Source of the DNA: Sergeia podlipaevii
Lineage: Eukaryota > Euglenozoa > Kinetoplastea > Trypanosomatida > Trypanosomatidae
DNA: 45,298 bases
Direction of reading: 5' to 3'
NCBI GenBank assembly: GCA_030849805.1
Contig: JASANZ010002100.1
Span: forward strand, 1-45,298
Position 1 is the stretch's first letter. The number at the start of each line of letters is the position of its first letter. A model generated the notes under the pieces. That model did not search any database. It had not been told where the DNA came from and saw nothing but the letters and a program-made list of their open reading frames with translations. The translations under genes and the position numbers were made by a program. This document shows, piece by piece, positions 19,096 to 31,100 of the stretch.

Positions 19096-20649
19096 ATGTC
19101 CGCTGCGTATGTACGTGTAGGTGAGCTTGCCTGCCAACGTAATTCCTTCCTCCGCGAGCTCACAGCAACCGTAGTTTCCTGCGCAGCGGTCCCACCCCCA
19201 CCATCCAAGAAGAAGAGCAGCAGCAGCGCAGAAACCGAGACGTATGATGTTGTATTGAGTGACTCCGTGCTGTTTCCTGAAGGCGGAGGTCAGCCATGCG
19301 ACCACGGTTGGCTTTGCAAAGACGGAGGAGAGCACCAGCAGCACAATGATAATAATATCACCGCTGATGGCAATGGTGAGGTGATCGCCGAGATCACCTC
19401 CGTTACGCGGCGCGGAGATACCTGTGTGCTCTCCAGTCCTGTGCCATTCTCAGTCGGGCAAACCGTCAAGCAGCGCGTGAACTGGGCTCGCAGATTGGAT
19501 CACATGCAGCACCACACCGCACAGCACCTTCTGAGTGCGGTCGTGGAGCGCAAGGACATGCTGCACTTGCCTACCATGAGCTGGTCTCTCACCCTTCCAT
19601 ACTGCTTTATCCAAATTGACGTTGGAGAGTACGCTGCTGACGCGGCCAGTCCGTATCACCAATACATCACCAAAGAGAAGAAGGTCAGTGAGGAGATGAT
19701 ACGCAGGATTCAGGATGCGTGTAATGGCGCCATTGCGCAGGACAAGGGTGTGTCCTGCACGGTATTTGACTCTAGAGATGCGTATAACGCGGAGCAGGAG
19801 CGGCGCTTTGAAAAAATGAAACAGCAGCAGCAGCAAGAACGCGAGGACGGCAGTGGCCTCAACACGGAAGAGGAGGCCGCCTTTCGCAGTCGCGGTATCC
19901 CACTGGACGTCACTGGTCCCATCCGTGTGATCTCCTTAGATAGGGGCGACATCGACAGTTGCACGTGCTGTGGCACACACTTAACTCAGCTCAGCCAACT
20001 GCATCTGCTTATGATGCTGCACCAGGAAGTGAAGGGGACGACGGTCAAACTGTACTTCATCACTGGAGAGCGCGCACTCACACAGTTTGGGGCCATGTAT
20101 GAACGCGAGCGCGCACTCATGAAGGAGCTAGGTGGGTGCAGGCCGGAAGACTTTGTCAGCTCCGTGCAGCGTCGCGCGAAGGAGACTACAGAGGCCCAGA
20201 AGCTGCTGAAGCGGTGGAGCCTTGAGCTGGCAGGCTGCGAGGTCACCAAGATACTGCAGAAACTGCAAAGCGACTCCACGGTAGAGGGCGGTGATGCCAA
20301 AGCCACCAAAGCGAAGGTGATTGCCCTTCGTCGTGACGACGTCGATGTAGACTTCTTCAATCGAGTACGTGCTCTTCTGAATGAAGCCGGGCATGAGAGT
20401 GTTGTGCTTCTCGCGGCCTGGGCTACCGACTGCAGTGCAGCCGCTGCGACGTTCACTATTGTACCCACCAAGGACGTGCCTGGACAGATCAGCATCACCG
20501 GTGCTGACAAGGCTGCGGTGGAGGAGGTGGCGGCGTTGGCGGTGCGTGTGCTCGATGGCATGAAGGGGGGTATGTCCAAGCAAGGATTTAGAGGGAAGGG
20601 AAGTCTGAAAGAATGGCGTGTGCTTCAGGACGCCATCGATGCCTTGTAA
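19096..20649 (+). CDS. Freestanding alanyl-tRNA editing protein (AlaX/AARSD1-like)
   Basis: This 517-aa protein matches the editing half of alanyl-tRNA synthetase without an aminoacylation domain. Evidence: the N-terminal small beta-barrel part with LFPEGGGQP; the zinc motif HxxxH at H140-H144 (in HMQHHTAQHLL, 136-146); the partner motif CxxxH at C291-H295 (in CTCCGTH); and a C-terminal segment with a Gly/Lys-rich KQGFRGKGS and final helix much like the end of human AARSD1. The enzyme hydrolyses Ser-tRNA(Ala) (and perhaps Gly-tRNA(Ala)) in trans, guarding against mistranslation. All four metal-ligand positions are present, so activity is expected. Insertions rich in Ser/Asp/Asn (about 38-50 and 75-90) and Gln (about 240) break up the domain. 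An upstream in-frame ATG at 18790 lies before the acceptor and would add a hydrophobic T-tract peptide; ATG 19096 is preferred. Confidence 0.9.
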   Translation: MSAAYVRVGELACQRNSFLRELTATVVSCAAVPPPPSKKKSSSSAETETYDVVLSDSVLFPEGGGQPCDHGWLCKDGGEHQQHNDNNITADGNGEVIAEITSVTRRGDTCVLSSPVPFSVGQTVKQRVNWARRLDHMQHHTAQHLLSAVVERKDMLHLPTMSWSLTLPYCFIQIDVGEYAADAASPYHQYITKEKKVSEEMIRRIQDACNGAIAQDKGVSCTVFDSRDAYNAEQERRFEKMKQQQQQEREDGSGLNTEEEAAFRSRGIPLDVTGPIRVISLDRGDIDSCTCCGTHLTQLSQLHLLMMLHQEVKGTTVKLYFITGERALTQFGAMYERERALMKELGGCRPEDFVSSVQRRAKETTEAQKLLKRWSLELAGCEVTKILQKLQSDSTVEGGDAKATKAKVIALRRDDVDVDFFNRVRALLNEAGHESVVLLAAWATDCSAAAATFTIVPTKDVPGQISITGADKAAVEEVAALAVRVLDGMKGGMSKQGFRGKGSLKEWRVLQDAIDAL

Positions 20650-20864
20650 GGCGCACTCACACGCACACAAAAGCACATCTATATGTATGCAACGAAAAGA
20701 AAGAGGAAGAGCAGTATTGTTTATGCATGTCAATATGCGGCCTTACAGGTATAAAATAAGAGAGAGAAAAAAAAAGCAAAAAAAAAAAAAGAGTGAAGGA
20801 GGCGCAATTGCTCTCTGTAATAAGAAGAGACAGCCTCAGATGGAGTGCTATCTGTGCTTTTACA

Positions 20865-20936
20865 CAATACATACATACACAATACATACATACATACATG
20901 CATACATACATACTCACATATATATATATATATACA
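20865..20936. repeat. (ACAT)n / (TA)n microsatellite
   Basis: Interrupted ACAT units run into about eight TA units. The composition is close to the repeat at 11615-11674, but here it lies in a 3' UTR/intergenic position. Confidence 0.8.
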
Positions 20937-21297
20937 TAGGCATACACGCTTGTGAAATGTTATCTCGCTGGTAAGGTAATTTACATTTTTCTTTTAGAAT
21001 TGAATAATAGATTTCTTTTTTTTTTGTACCTTCCTTTGTTTTCCCGACCCTTTAGAAATCTTCACGGAGAATAAGCAGAAATTTAACTTAGCAACAACTG
21101 GAGGAAATACATAGTACTTCATAGCACACACACACACACACGCACATAGACATAGACATACACATATTGCTTTTGTTATTGCGTCAGAGACGATCTGTGT
21201 AACCTGCACGTTGATTCCTGTCGCGCTATATGCATATCCTTCTCTCATATATTTTTTTGCTAGTTTGCATCTAAATACATACATACATATATATATA

Positions 21298-21324
21298 TTC
21301 TTTAGTTTATTTTATTTATCGTAG
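21298..21324 (+). promoter_or_regulatory. Candidate spliced-leader acceptor for the F-box gene
   Basis: A T-rich tract ends in CGTAG with AG at 21323-21324, giving an 82-nt leader without ATG. A second AG at about 21368, after a C/T-rich stretch, is an alternative. Confidence 0.5.
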
Positions 21325-21406
21325 CAGCCTTACTCGCTCCCACTACTTTCACTTGATTATATTATTAAGAACGAAAGAAAGAAGAAAAAAAAAGAAACTT
21401 TCTCTT

Positions 21407-21483
21407 ATGGAGTTGAGTAAGTCAGGCAGCATCAAAAGCCATGAAGCTCATCCTGCTGCGTCGCTGCTCTCCTCATCGCCACC

Positions 21484-21529
<46 letters not shown>

Positions 21530-24151
21530 AGCATATCGATGCTCTCTCAGGAGACAATGCATGCGATTTTTGACTACATCTGCGCACGCGAGCTCGTGCG
21601 CACCATCCGCCACGTGTGTCGTGTTTGGTACGCGATGAGTGCATTAGACCCTCTCTACTGGGGAAGGAGATGGGATAGGCAGGTGGAGAAGGCAATTGGC
21701 ACCGTGGTCCGCAGTGTGCAATGCATTGAAAATGGGGAGGACCAAAGTATCGCAGCTGCAAGATGCACTCAGAGTACCTGTGAAGGGAAGGAAGTTGGTC
21801 AAGACGTGTCCATTCTACGGGTTTCCTTGCTTGACCAGGATGCCTCTGCCGGCACCACCTCGGTACTGCTTAGCGATGACGCCGCTGGCTTTACGGTGCC
21901 TGGGCTCTCGCTCCTTGTGCCACAGTCCGCCATTGGTCTTTCTACATCCTTGCTGCGTGGTGCCGCTGGTTCAAGCACGACAGGAACCATTCTCAAGCAT
22001 ACGGTAAGGGAGTTAGCAAGCAGGGGTCTATTCTTCTCTAGGGAAGCTGGCAATGATGATGATGATGGCGACTTACCCTCCTCGGATTCTGCAAAGGCAA
22101 CTGCTCTTGCTGAGGAGGCATTGCGCTATCAAAAAGCTCTTCTTTTTCTCTTCGAACGCGTCGACGGCAAGAACAACAACAGTGTGACAACACGTCATGG
22201 ACAAGCGCGCATCAAGCTGCCTTCCGGCAGCTCTCACTCTATCGGAAGCATCAAAGTGCTATACTCTGATCATCGTGGCATCGTGGACAGCAAGGATGCC
22301 ATCCACCTCACTTACTTCCCCGCTTCAGGTGAACCTCACCATCACACTGGGGAGCCGCATCAGTACCGAGAGGAGGAAGTGTTTATTCGCAATCGATGTC
22401 AAAAGGGCTTTCATGAATGCTTTCATCATAACTTCTACGCTGCAGATGGTACGCCTGCGGAACTGAGCGGCAGCAGCAGCAGCAGCAGCGGCAGCCGTAC
22501 TGCTGACATGCCCACCTTGTTTGAGATCCTTGTGCTGAAACCAAAAAGAGAAAAGCTGGATACTTTCTACCGGGCATGGGCCGCAAGTCTGTGGCGAGCG
22601 CCACCTGCAATGGGGGTCTTCTTCCCTATTTCAGCCCCTCCACACGTTGTGCAAGAGTGCATAGAGAAGCTGAAAGAGCAGCGGCGCATGCGTACGTACG
22701 ATGGCAATGATCGTATTGGGCACCATAAACATATAGCGGTGGACGCTACTTATCATCGTCGTCGTTGCTTGCAGAATCAGAACCCTCTAGCTACTCCAGT
22801 CCCTCACCTTGATACTACTGCCAAACAACAATCGTATCATGAAGATGGGAATGTGGAAGGGGAGGAGGGAGCGGAAGAGGACGAAGTGTTGGGGATGCTG
22901 CAGGCGCTATGTTACGGCCGGATACTCACAGGTACAAAGGAAGAGCGAGTAGCCAACGTACGACATATGCTGGGGCTCCCACTGAGCTCAGTTGAAACAG
23001 CCAGCGACTCCTCCTCCTCCTCTTCAATAGTTTTCTCTTCACCCTCCTCAGTTCCACCGTCGTCGGCGGGCTCCATTGCCTTTCATGAAGACACTGTGGA
23101 ACTGCAGCAAGAGCAGGGGCATGTGGAGTCGCACCCCCTCGGCAGCAGCGGCAGCGATACAGACGCCTCCTTCTCCGCTTACACACCGTTTCTCTTCCCC
23201 CATACGGACTTACTCGCTTACTTATATCTTCTGCAGAACGTCACCGTCTCTGACTACACCTGCCACCATTGGCTTCCGGATGAGGTCAAGTACGCCGTGT
23301 GCAGCCGCATCCTCGGTCCCAGCGGACGCGCAGTGGAGTGTCGGTTTTTCTACTCATCTTATAAGGGAAGTTACCCGCGTGTGTACATCAAGTGCGTGTT
23401 TTCCCGCACTGACCTGCCCGCGGCCTCCCTGCAGTCTAAGCTAGCAGCTGGCGCGCAATCGGTGAGGGATGGTGATGACGACACGAGCAGTAGCAGCGGT
23501 GGTGGTGGTGAGGATGACAGTAACCATGCCGATACCACTTCCGGGGAGTCAAAGACTGCAAAGAAGCCAAACGCAGTCAAGAGAAACGGCGTTGATATGC
23601 CCGCCTTCGATACTGTCATGGACCTCTTCAGCGGGGGCTTTGGTCGTGTAGAGATCGATATTGCTCCTACTGTGTCTCGAAAGGGCTTTCTTGCTCTCCG
23701 CGCTAGTCTTGGCCTTCCTAACACATTTCCCATGTCTCTGCTATGGAATGTGGTTGCGTACGCCTGCGTGGTCTTTGCCGAGTGCATGCAGGAGCACTTG
23801 CCGTCATTTCTTGCTGGCTACGCGTCTACGTTTACGGACGACGTTGAAAGCACGTTTGGCACTCGAGAGTGCTACGGTGTGCTTGACGCCGTTCTCCGTC
23901 CAGTTGAACCTGTCCTTCCACCTGATCTTACTGTGCCGGCAACAGCAGCTGCTGCTGCTGCTGTTGCAGAAGGAGAAGGAGATAGAGGACAGGTTCCAGT
24001 GTGGCATCAGGACAGTGACAGCGATAGCGACAGTTCTGCAGAAGGTGATGAGGCATCTACCACTTCGAGTGGCAGTTCAGGGAGCTCAATGAGCAGCATG
24101 ACGACCTCTCTGTACTCACGTCCTTCAGGAAGCTCCTTCGATTCCTTGTAA
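21407..24151 (+). CDS. F-box protein, 914 aa
   Basis: After a Pro7-Ser11 tract (residues 25-42) there is an F-box of about 45 residues (45-90). It has the family pattern of leucine/isoleucine helices, a central VCRVWYAMS and a closing LYWGRRWD. F-boxes bind Skp1 and make the protein a substrate receptor of an SCF-type ubiquitin ligase. I recognise no substrate-binding repeat (WD40, LRR or Kelch) in the remaining 820 residues. This part alternates ordered aromatic stretches (about 280-430 and 590-690, and a hydrophobic segment at about 760-790 near SLLWNVVAYACVVFAECMQ) with Ser/Asp/Glu-rich linkers, and ends in a Ser/Asp-rich tail. The substrate is therefore unknown. ATG 21407 is the first ATG of the predicted mRNA; the upstream TTG-initiated extension is Lys-rich leader. 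Confidence 0.8.
21479..21532 (+). repeat. Coding (CCA)7(TCA)n microsatellite
   Basis: Perfect CCA units followed by TCA units encode Pro7-Ser11 just before the F-box. In the +1 frame it reads as a His run, which is why a spurious His-rich frame appears there. Confidence 0.85.
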
Positions 24152-25193
24152 CACAGCTATTGTCACAAGAGGGTGGAATAGAAGAAAGGGAAGGGAAGGA
24201 TATATTTATATGCAAAGAAGGGAGTTGGTAGTTGGGTATGCTGTTTTTTTTTTCTCTCTCTCTCTTATAGCCTCACCTACTGTTGATCCGTGTAGGAAAT
24301 AGAAAGGAAAACAGTAAGGAGGAGGCAGTCAACGGAAACCAGCTCTGAAGACTTTCACAGGAAGGAAAAAAAAAACATAATGAAGAAAATATCTCTGCAA
24401 TTTCATTTTTACTGAAAAGCGACATAATTTTTTTTTTTAATGCATGTCAAATCAATATATAGATCTTTCGTATTTCTTTTTTTTTCCTTATCCCTCTTCC
24501 CCTTTTCATGCTCCCGCCATACACATATATCTCCAGTGTGTGGTTCAGCGTGAGTAGCCATATCTAGAAGCACGCCACTATCAGCAGGTGAGCCACATAC
24601 ATACACGAAACGGGCTATCCCTATCTCTCTAGCTTTCTCTTCTTCGTGCTAGCAGACTGTGTTGCCAGAAGAGGCCGAGGAGTATCTCAAAATCCGCTGA
24701 GATGGTTGGACTTCATATAGAGAGTTCTGTTTCTGCATCGTTCTGCTGCAATAGTTTTAATTAAGAAAAAAAAAAAAAACGTGCGTGGTTGCTTGTGTAC
24801 ATGGTTGAACCATACATTCGCTCTCACAAGCACAGTTGTCACTTGCTTTATTTATTTTTTTCCTATTGTCATACACACCCACATTCCACAAGCAAAACAG
24901 AGCCCTATCTTGTGAACGCAAAAAAAAAAAAAGTCTCGAGCATATAGGGAGGTGGAAAGAAAAAAGGGGGGGTGCATAGTATTTATTTTTATTTTTGTTA
25001 AGATTCATTCACTGATCATCTCGATAGCGATATAGGCAAGAGGAAAGAGATAGAAACAAACACTCACTTCTTCACCATTTTTTTGGTTGTTGTTGTTGTT
25101 GTTGCCGCTGCTGCTGTTTGCAGTCGTGCTTTCATAATTAAAGCATTTTTCTTGCTTTTGTTTCTTTTTCTTTTTCTTGTCTTGCTCGAATAC
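24152..25193 (+). other. Intergenic region
   Basis: About 1.04 kb with no supported gene or recognisable RNA gene. It contains poly-A/T tracts (24369-24377, 24429-24440, 24767-24779, 24921-24932) and a G-run near 24966-24972. The last upstream ATG is at 24801; 24804-25193 is ATG-free. Confidence 0.65.
25075..25123 (+). promoter_or_regulatory. Spliced-leader acceptor for the giant PPR-like gene
   Basis: A T-tract, TTG repeats and a CTG-rich stretch end in TGTTTGCAG, with AG at 25122-25123. The leader is 70 nt and ATG-free. A second pyrimidine tract follows (25145-25185), but its first AG lies inside the coding frame. Confidence 0.6.
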
Positions 25194-28100
25194 ATGCGGC
25201 GGTTCGTCACGCAAACAGTCTGCCCATGCCGAGTTTCTTTTCCTTCTGTTTTTATTGTGGCGGCGCATCCGCACCCCTCGCGCACGCCACAGCGGCATTG
25301 TCATCCCCTTAGCCATATGCAAGAGGGAAGCAGCAGTCATGACAACACACAGAACTCCTCCACCACCTCATCGGCCGCTACCTCTGCTAGAAGCAAAGTT
25401 GAGTGCACTAGCGCTCTGCACTCTGCGCTGCTTATGTTGGCTCAGCTGCAGGCACTGCGAAACACCTCTGTCTACGCCATGGAACCTTCTAGCACAGAAA
25501 GGAAAGGAGGAGAAAACAGCAATGACACATTCTGCTCTGTTGCTGATGTGATAAAGCCATCATCTTTGGCAGAGACAAAGCCTCCCACCGCAGCAGCAGA
25601 AACTACGTCATCATCGTTCTTCCTGACACAAAGACAGAAGGCAGAGCATCAGCAGCAGCACTATCATTTTCAGCCCGCCATCAGCTCCGACGATAGACAG
25701 AGTGACCCTTCAGCTCTGCTGGCGCGTCTTTTGCGCCGGAAACGATCCCAGAACTCGGCTGCGAGAGATAGGCAACACAAGGTCAAATCCTCCTATTATC
25801 CTTCGGTTGCCTCGGTTTCCGCCCAAGACACGGAGAAGAGCTCTACAGTGCCAGCGTTCGCAGTAGAGTCTGCTGCTACCTGGCAACGTGCCATTACTCT
25901 CTTTACAGAGGCCCTCCAGCAACATGCTGTCACCCCTACTGCTCAGCACTTTAACCTCCTGCTACATCTCACGAACAGTGAACAAATGTGGCAACAAGGC
26001 GATAAAGTGGAGGCCTTCTACGCAAAGCTACTGGCAGCGGCACAGCAACTGCGTAGGGAAAAGGAACTGAGCCTTCAGAGCGCGCGGGAAGCGCTGCTGC
26101 TGCGCGGCACATATGAGGTAGAAGATGATAAAGGAAAATTCGACAGAGCAGACAAGGTGTCTCGAGAAGAAGGTAAGAGTAGAGGACGCTCATGCCGTGA
26201 TGACGTTCAGGAAGATCGCGGAGGGAAGAATGATACATCAGAAGCGGAGAGAGGGAAGGAATATAAGAGGTCACTTTCATTGTATGCGGAAACGCGAAGC
26301 ATTGCCACTGAAGTGGCTGATGTTATTGCAGTGGAAGAGGCGCTCAGGCCCAACGCGCAGACGTTTGATTTATTGATTTGCTCCTCATTATCGCGTGGTG
26401 CGTGGCAGATGGCGCTGGAGAGGTTTCACGATCAATGTGAAGCCAGACTACCCATGCGGGACACCACGCTGCGCTGGACACTCGAGGCATATCATAGATG
26501 CGGACCCCTGACATCTGTGCGCGCTGAGCGATCAGGAAGTGGCGATCAAGGCGAATACGAAGACGAAGAAGAGGAAAAGGAAAAGGAAAAAAAGTATGAG
26601 GTAGGCGTTCGTCCGCACACTCCCGCAGCTGCTAGTTTCTTCCCCTTCATTGCATATAGCAGTGCTACCGCTGCTGCTTCACGGAGTCGTCTGCGCACGA
26701 ACCAACGAGGTCCTCAGCTGGATGGTGCTGCTGCAGTGGAAGCAGCTCGAATGTCCAAGCATCTCACTAGTGAGGTTAAAGGGAGGGGGGTTCTAGCAGC
26801 AACAGCAGAAGGAGGGCAAGGCACGATACGCTGCATGTGGCAAGAGGCCTATTACAATTGTTTCCTTCCTTATCGTTCTTTCGTGGAAGACGTGCGTACG
26901 ATTTGGCAAATGGTAAATATTCTTCACGTAGCACATCAACCTCAGCGAGTGCTCGATGTATTCGAGGAGTATAGGAGTAAACTTCTTCTGCGTTTGGCTT
27001 CACCTGGTGTGGCCACTGCTGCTCAGCCTTTTGCGCTCTCTGAGGGGGACTACGGCAGTCCTCTTTTATCAATGAAAGATAACAACGCTAGCGTCTCATC
27101 AATACTGGAGGTTTCGGAGGAAGTGGCAAAGGAAGAGGCAAGACGGCAAACACTCGTGGCGGTTGGTGAGGCTGCAAACGAGTTAGGCCGCTGGGACGTT
27201 GCGCTGCAGCTGTACGAGGTGGCGATGGGAGAGTGGCTGCGGCGCTGCTCCTGTAGCGTCCCACGGTACTACTCAAATAATGTGGGTGCCAAAGGTGGCG
27301 CTGTCGCGTATAGTGATGATAGTAAATCATATGCATTGCATGTGCCCCTTTCTTCTTGTGTTTTTTGCTCCACAGTATCTTCGTCAGCGCAATCTCTACT
27401 GTCAGAGGCGATCACTGATGCCAACAAGAGGAATAAGAGAGTACCTCGAGATGCAGCGGTGGCCACCGCCATCTCCCCCTCAATGGCCTCCCTTGAGTTG
27501 GTCCAGCAACTGCTAGAGAATGCGCTTCATACACTGCGCAGGGTGAAACGATACGCTCATGTGTTGGAACTCTACCATGCCTGGGGCGGCGCAGCTGCCG
27601 TGGCAGCGCCGGAGAGGAGCGTGCGCGGAGGTATTGCGGACGATACGCTCGCCCTGCTGTGGACGCCTCGTGCGCTTGGTTTTGTTGCCCAAGTCGCGCT
27701 GGCCACTGACAACGTCTCCCTACTTCTGGAGATGACCGGCGTATTAGACGATAGTGACGAGGGTAATCATCGCAATAGTCGATCCTACCCCAGGGTGGGT
27801 ACCGCGACACGGGCCATGATCCCTGTTGATGTGTATGACGCGGCCCTACGCGCAGTGCAGGTCCGTATTGCTAGAGGAGAACTGCATAAGCAGCAGCAAC
27901 AGTTGGGGAAGAAGGAAAAGGGTATCGAAGACGTGAAGGCGGCTGTTGTGCAGGCAGAAAGTGGGGCAGACTGGGAAGTGCTCTCTGAGAAGGTATACAC
28001 TAAATATCTGCGTGATGCAATCAATGAGCTGCATCAAAAGCAGCAGCAGCAGGCACGCGTGCTGGCGACCCCGGTGCATGCCCCCTTGATTCGCCTCGTC

Positions 28101-31100
28101 ATGAACCTTCAGGAAGAAGCAGCAGCGAGTTGTATACACCTCGGAGAGGATCGACTTTCACTGAAGCGGCAGCACTTTCATGCCAGTCAAGCGGATGCAT
28201 GGCAGGCAGCACTACAACACTTTCATAACACGAGACACCCAGATGCAATTCTTGTGACTCTCACTACCGATGTGTTATACCGTAGTGCCTTCTCCTCCTC
28301 TGCCGCTGCAGCCCGCTGTCTGGACATTCACACCGCCGCCATGAATGTCGGTGGTCGAAGCCCTGCTTCTCAAAATAGCTGTTGGGAAGCCGCATTTGAA
28401 GTGTTCAACAGTCTCCTCAAGCACGCCGCGCCGCGAGGGCAAAGGCAAGGCTTGGCAACGACCCATAGCTCCGCCGCACCCTCGCCTTCTTGCGTGATGG
28501 ACCTCACGGTGGTAAGTGCAGCAGCGGTGCAACGCGGCGTCCGCTCGGCTTCCGCGCATCCCTATGCGGCCCTTTCTCTTCTTCAAACAGCCATCATGTA
28601 CTGCTGGCTCTCCACGCCAGCAGCGACGAATGTGAGAGAAACCATGATTAGTAGTAGTGGTGGTGGCAGTGGTATCGCTGCGCAGCTCATCAAAGAGCTT
28701 CAAGACATCTCCATGCGTCATGCGAAGGAGGACATAGCCACGGTGGAGGACAGCCTTCTTGTTGCCGATGGTGCGACGGCAAGCAAAGCTCCTAGTTGTG
28801 TCATCCCGTTCCTCACGGAGGCAGAAGCGGCGGCCGCTGCAACGGGAAGATTGGTGGCGCTGCTCTATACGCTTTATCATCAACCACAGCGGCACAGCGT
28901 CACGCCGCTGGCAAGGGCAAGTGCCACGCTAAGCCCGCCGACTGCGTGGGGAGACGTCATGAGTGCCGCCATTCAGCTGATGGAGCAGCTGCGAGAGCAT
29001 GGGCAGCCTGCAACTGCAGCCATGTCTCAACTACTTGGCACGCTGCACGCAGCATGGCGGCAATGCGTGAAGGAAGAAAAAGAAGAGGAAGAAAAAAAAG
29101 GAGGGCTAGTAAGAGGAAAGCAGCGCGGAGCACACCAGGGCCAGCATGAGTTGGAGCTGATGACGGTGACAATTGTCAACGCAGTTCTCCTTCGCCTCTG
29201 TGTAGCGACCGCGAGTCGCTGGGCGTTGTGGCCGCAGTGCCTAGAGCTCCTGGGCTTCCTTCAAGCACCAGATACTTCTTCCCTCTCTGTTGGTCCTGAT
29301 GAAACAGCACATCATCATTTTGTAAGCACAGGGCCGGAGAGGAGCACTGCCAAGGCGGACGCCGAGACACTGCGAGCACTTTCGCTTTTTGTGCTTTGCT
29401 GTGACACCGCTGAGACTGGATTCGTCGAGAGCCTCATCACCTCCTGGCTACTTCCAGAATGTAGTTGTGACCCTGCCAGCCCCACTACCATCTCCGTTCC
29501 TTTACCTGAGAACGAACGAACGGAGAAACTAAAGACAGAGTCAGGGGTTAGAACATCACAACAGTGTGCTGCTGCTCTTGCTAACAACTCTGTACAGCTG
29601 GTGCTGAATGCAGTGATGTGGGCTTGCAGGCACCGGAATAAAATACTTGCGCTGCGGTTGCACCGGCTTGCCTCCCCAGCTATCCTGCGTGTTCTCTTCA
29701 GCAAGGAAGCACATGCAATGTCTACTCGGTGTGAGGCAACGGTCAGCAGAGGGAAGGACGCAGGGGAAGAAAAGATAGAGGCAAGCGCTCTGGTCACTCA
29801 AGTCGTGGTTCTGCAAACCCTGACGAGTGGACCCGCCAACGAGGTGCTGCGGGACTGGTCTTATATTTACAGCATAGTAACATCCCTTGGTAATTTCTTG
29901 TGCGTCCATCGCTCAAGGTGGCGCGCTAGAGAGGAGGAGGAAAGTTTTGAGGGTACGAGGGTCGAGGCGTGGAAGCAAGCGGCAATTGCAAGGGTAGTGG
30001 CCCTGTTGGATAGCATGACAGCCATAGCAGCAAAATTGCAGCGTACCTTGCATGACGTACTGGTGCAACTTTCTCTTGACACGCATCGTTCCCATACGTT
30101 GGCCACCACGAGGGACGTTTTGCCCACACGCATCACTTTAGAAGTGGGAGTAGTGGAACAGACCGCCCATGAGTTTGTTGAGTGGTGTGTTGATACACTC
30201 TTGCAGGGGCTACTCCTGCCTTGGTCCACCATTGTGCTCAAGCAGCACACATATCAACAGCAACAGTCAAGGCGGCAGCAGCAGCAGCAGCAAGTCTCAA
30301 TGTACACTATGGAGATGAATCTACTGAAAAAGTGCGTGGCGAAGGCGGTGGCGGCGGCATGGGATGTGACCTACTCGCATCATGTGTGGCTGGCCTGCTT
30401 CAAAGTTGTGGGAGTAGAAAACAGAAAAGACCTGAAGGGGAAGGGAAATGAAAAGGACAAGAAACAGCAGCGGCAGCAGGAAGGGGCTCTATCATTGGCA
30501 CTTGCCCAGGTGCGTAGTCAGGCACGCCGCATCTTATATACTGAAGTCAACAGTTATGTGCTGTTTCCTGCAAGCTGTGTGCATGAAGCTCAGCAAGGCA
30601 CGCTCACACAGACCCTCGCTGTACATGTCGGCATGTGGTGTACACTAGCCAGCGCTGAAGCTGTTGTGGCATCTGGAAGCGACAGCAGCAGCAGCAGCAG
30701 CAGCACCAGCAGTGACCGCATTGCAGCTGTGGCTGCGTCTATCAGCAACGACGTGTCGTCTCTCGCCTCTCTTGGCACCGTATTTGAGATGCGTGTGTAT
30801 CCCTCAGGCTGGAGCTCCAGTAGGTTGTTACCTTCAGAACTTCATGAGCGGCAGCAGCAGCTTTATAATCGACAAGACAGGAGCAACTCTTGCGATAGCG
30901 CGCCTGTATCTATCGCCACCTCATTTCTGCCCGTATTTATGCAAGCAGTGCACACTCTGACAGAAGACTTGGTACACACACAAAGCAGCATGAGCGTTAG
31001 GGAAGAGAATAGCAACACAGAGCAGAACTGGAGCTCCAGTCTCAGTGGAGCAGCAGAAGGGAGAAAAGGTACGCCATTACCCCCTAGTGAATTCCTGCCT

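Larger units (their letters stand above)
20650..21406 (+). other. Intergenic region
   Basis: No gene is seen. It holds CA, CATA and TA microsatellites, A-rich runs near 20770-20790, a CA repeat near 21125-21142 and the short leader of the F-box gene. Confidence 0.7.

Noticed and set aside
20865..20936. CRISPR-like tandem array
   Set aside because: It is a simple tetranucleotide/dinucleotide microsatellite without spacers, and the organism is eukaryotic.
21441..21638. His-run protein in another frame over the start of the F-box gene
   Set aside because: A frame shadow of the CCA/TCA microsatellite that encodes Pro-Ser in the real frame.
24152..25193. Possible tRNA, snoRNA or other small RNA genes in long intergenic regions
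   Set aside because: I found no tRNA cloverleaf, A/B-box pair or convincing C/D box pair by eye. A covariance search (tRNAscan-SE, Infernal) would be decisive.
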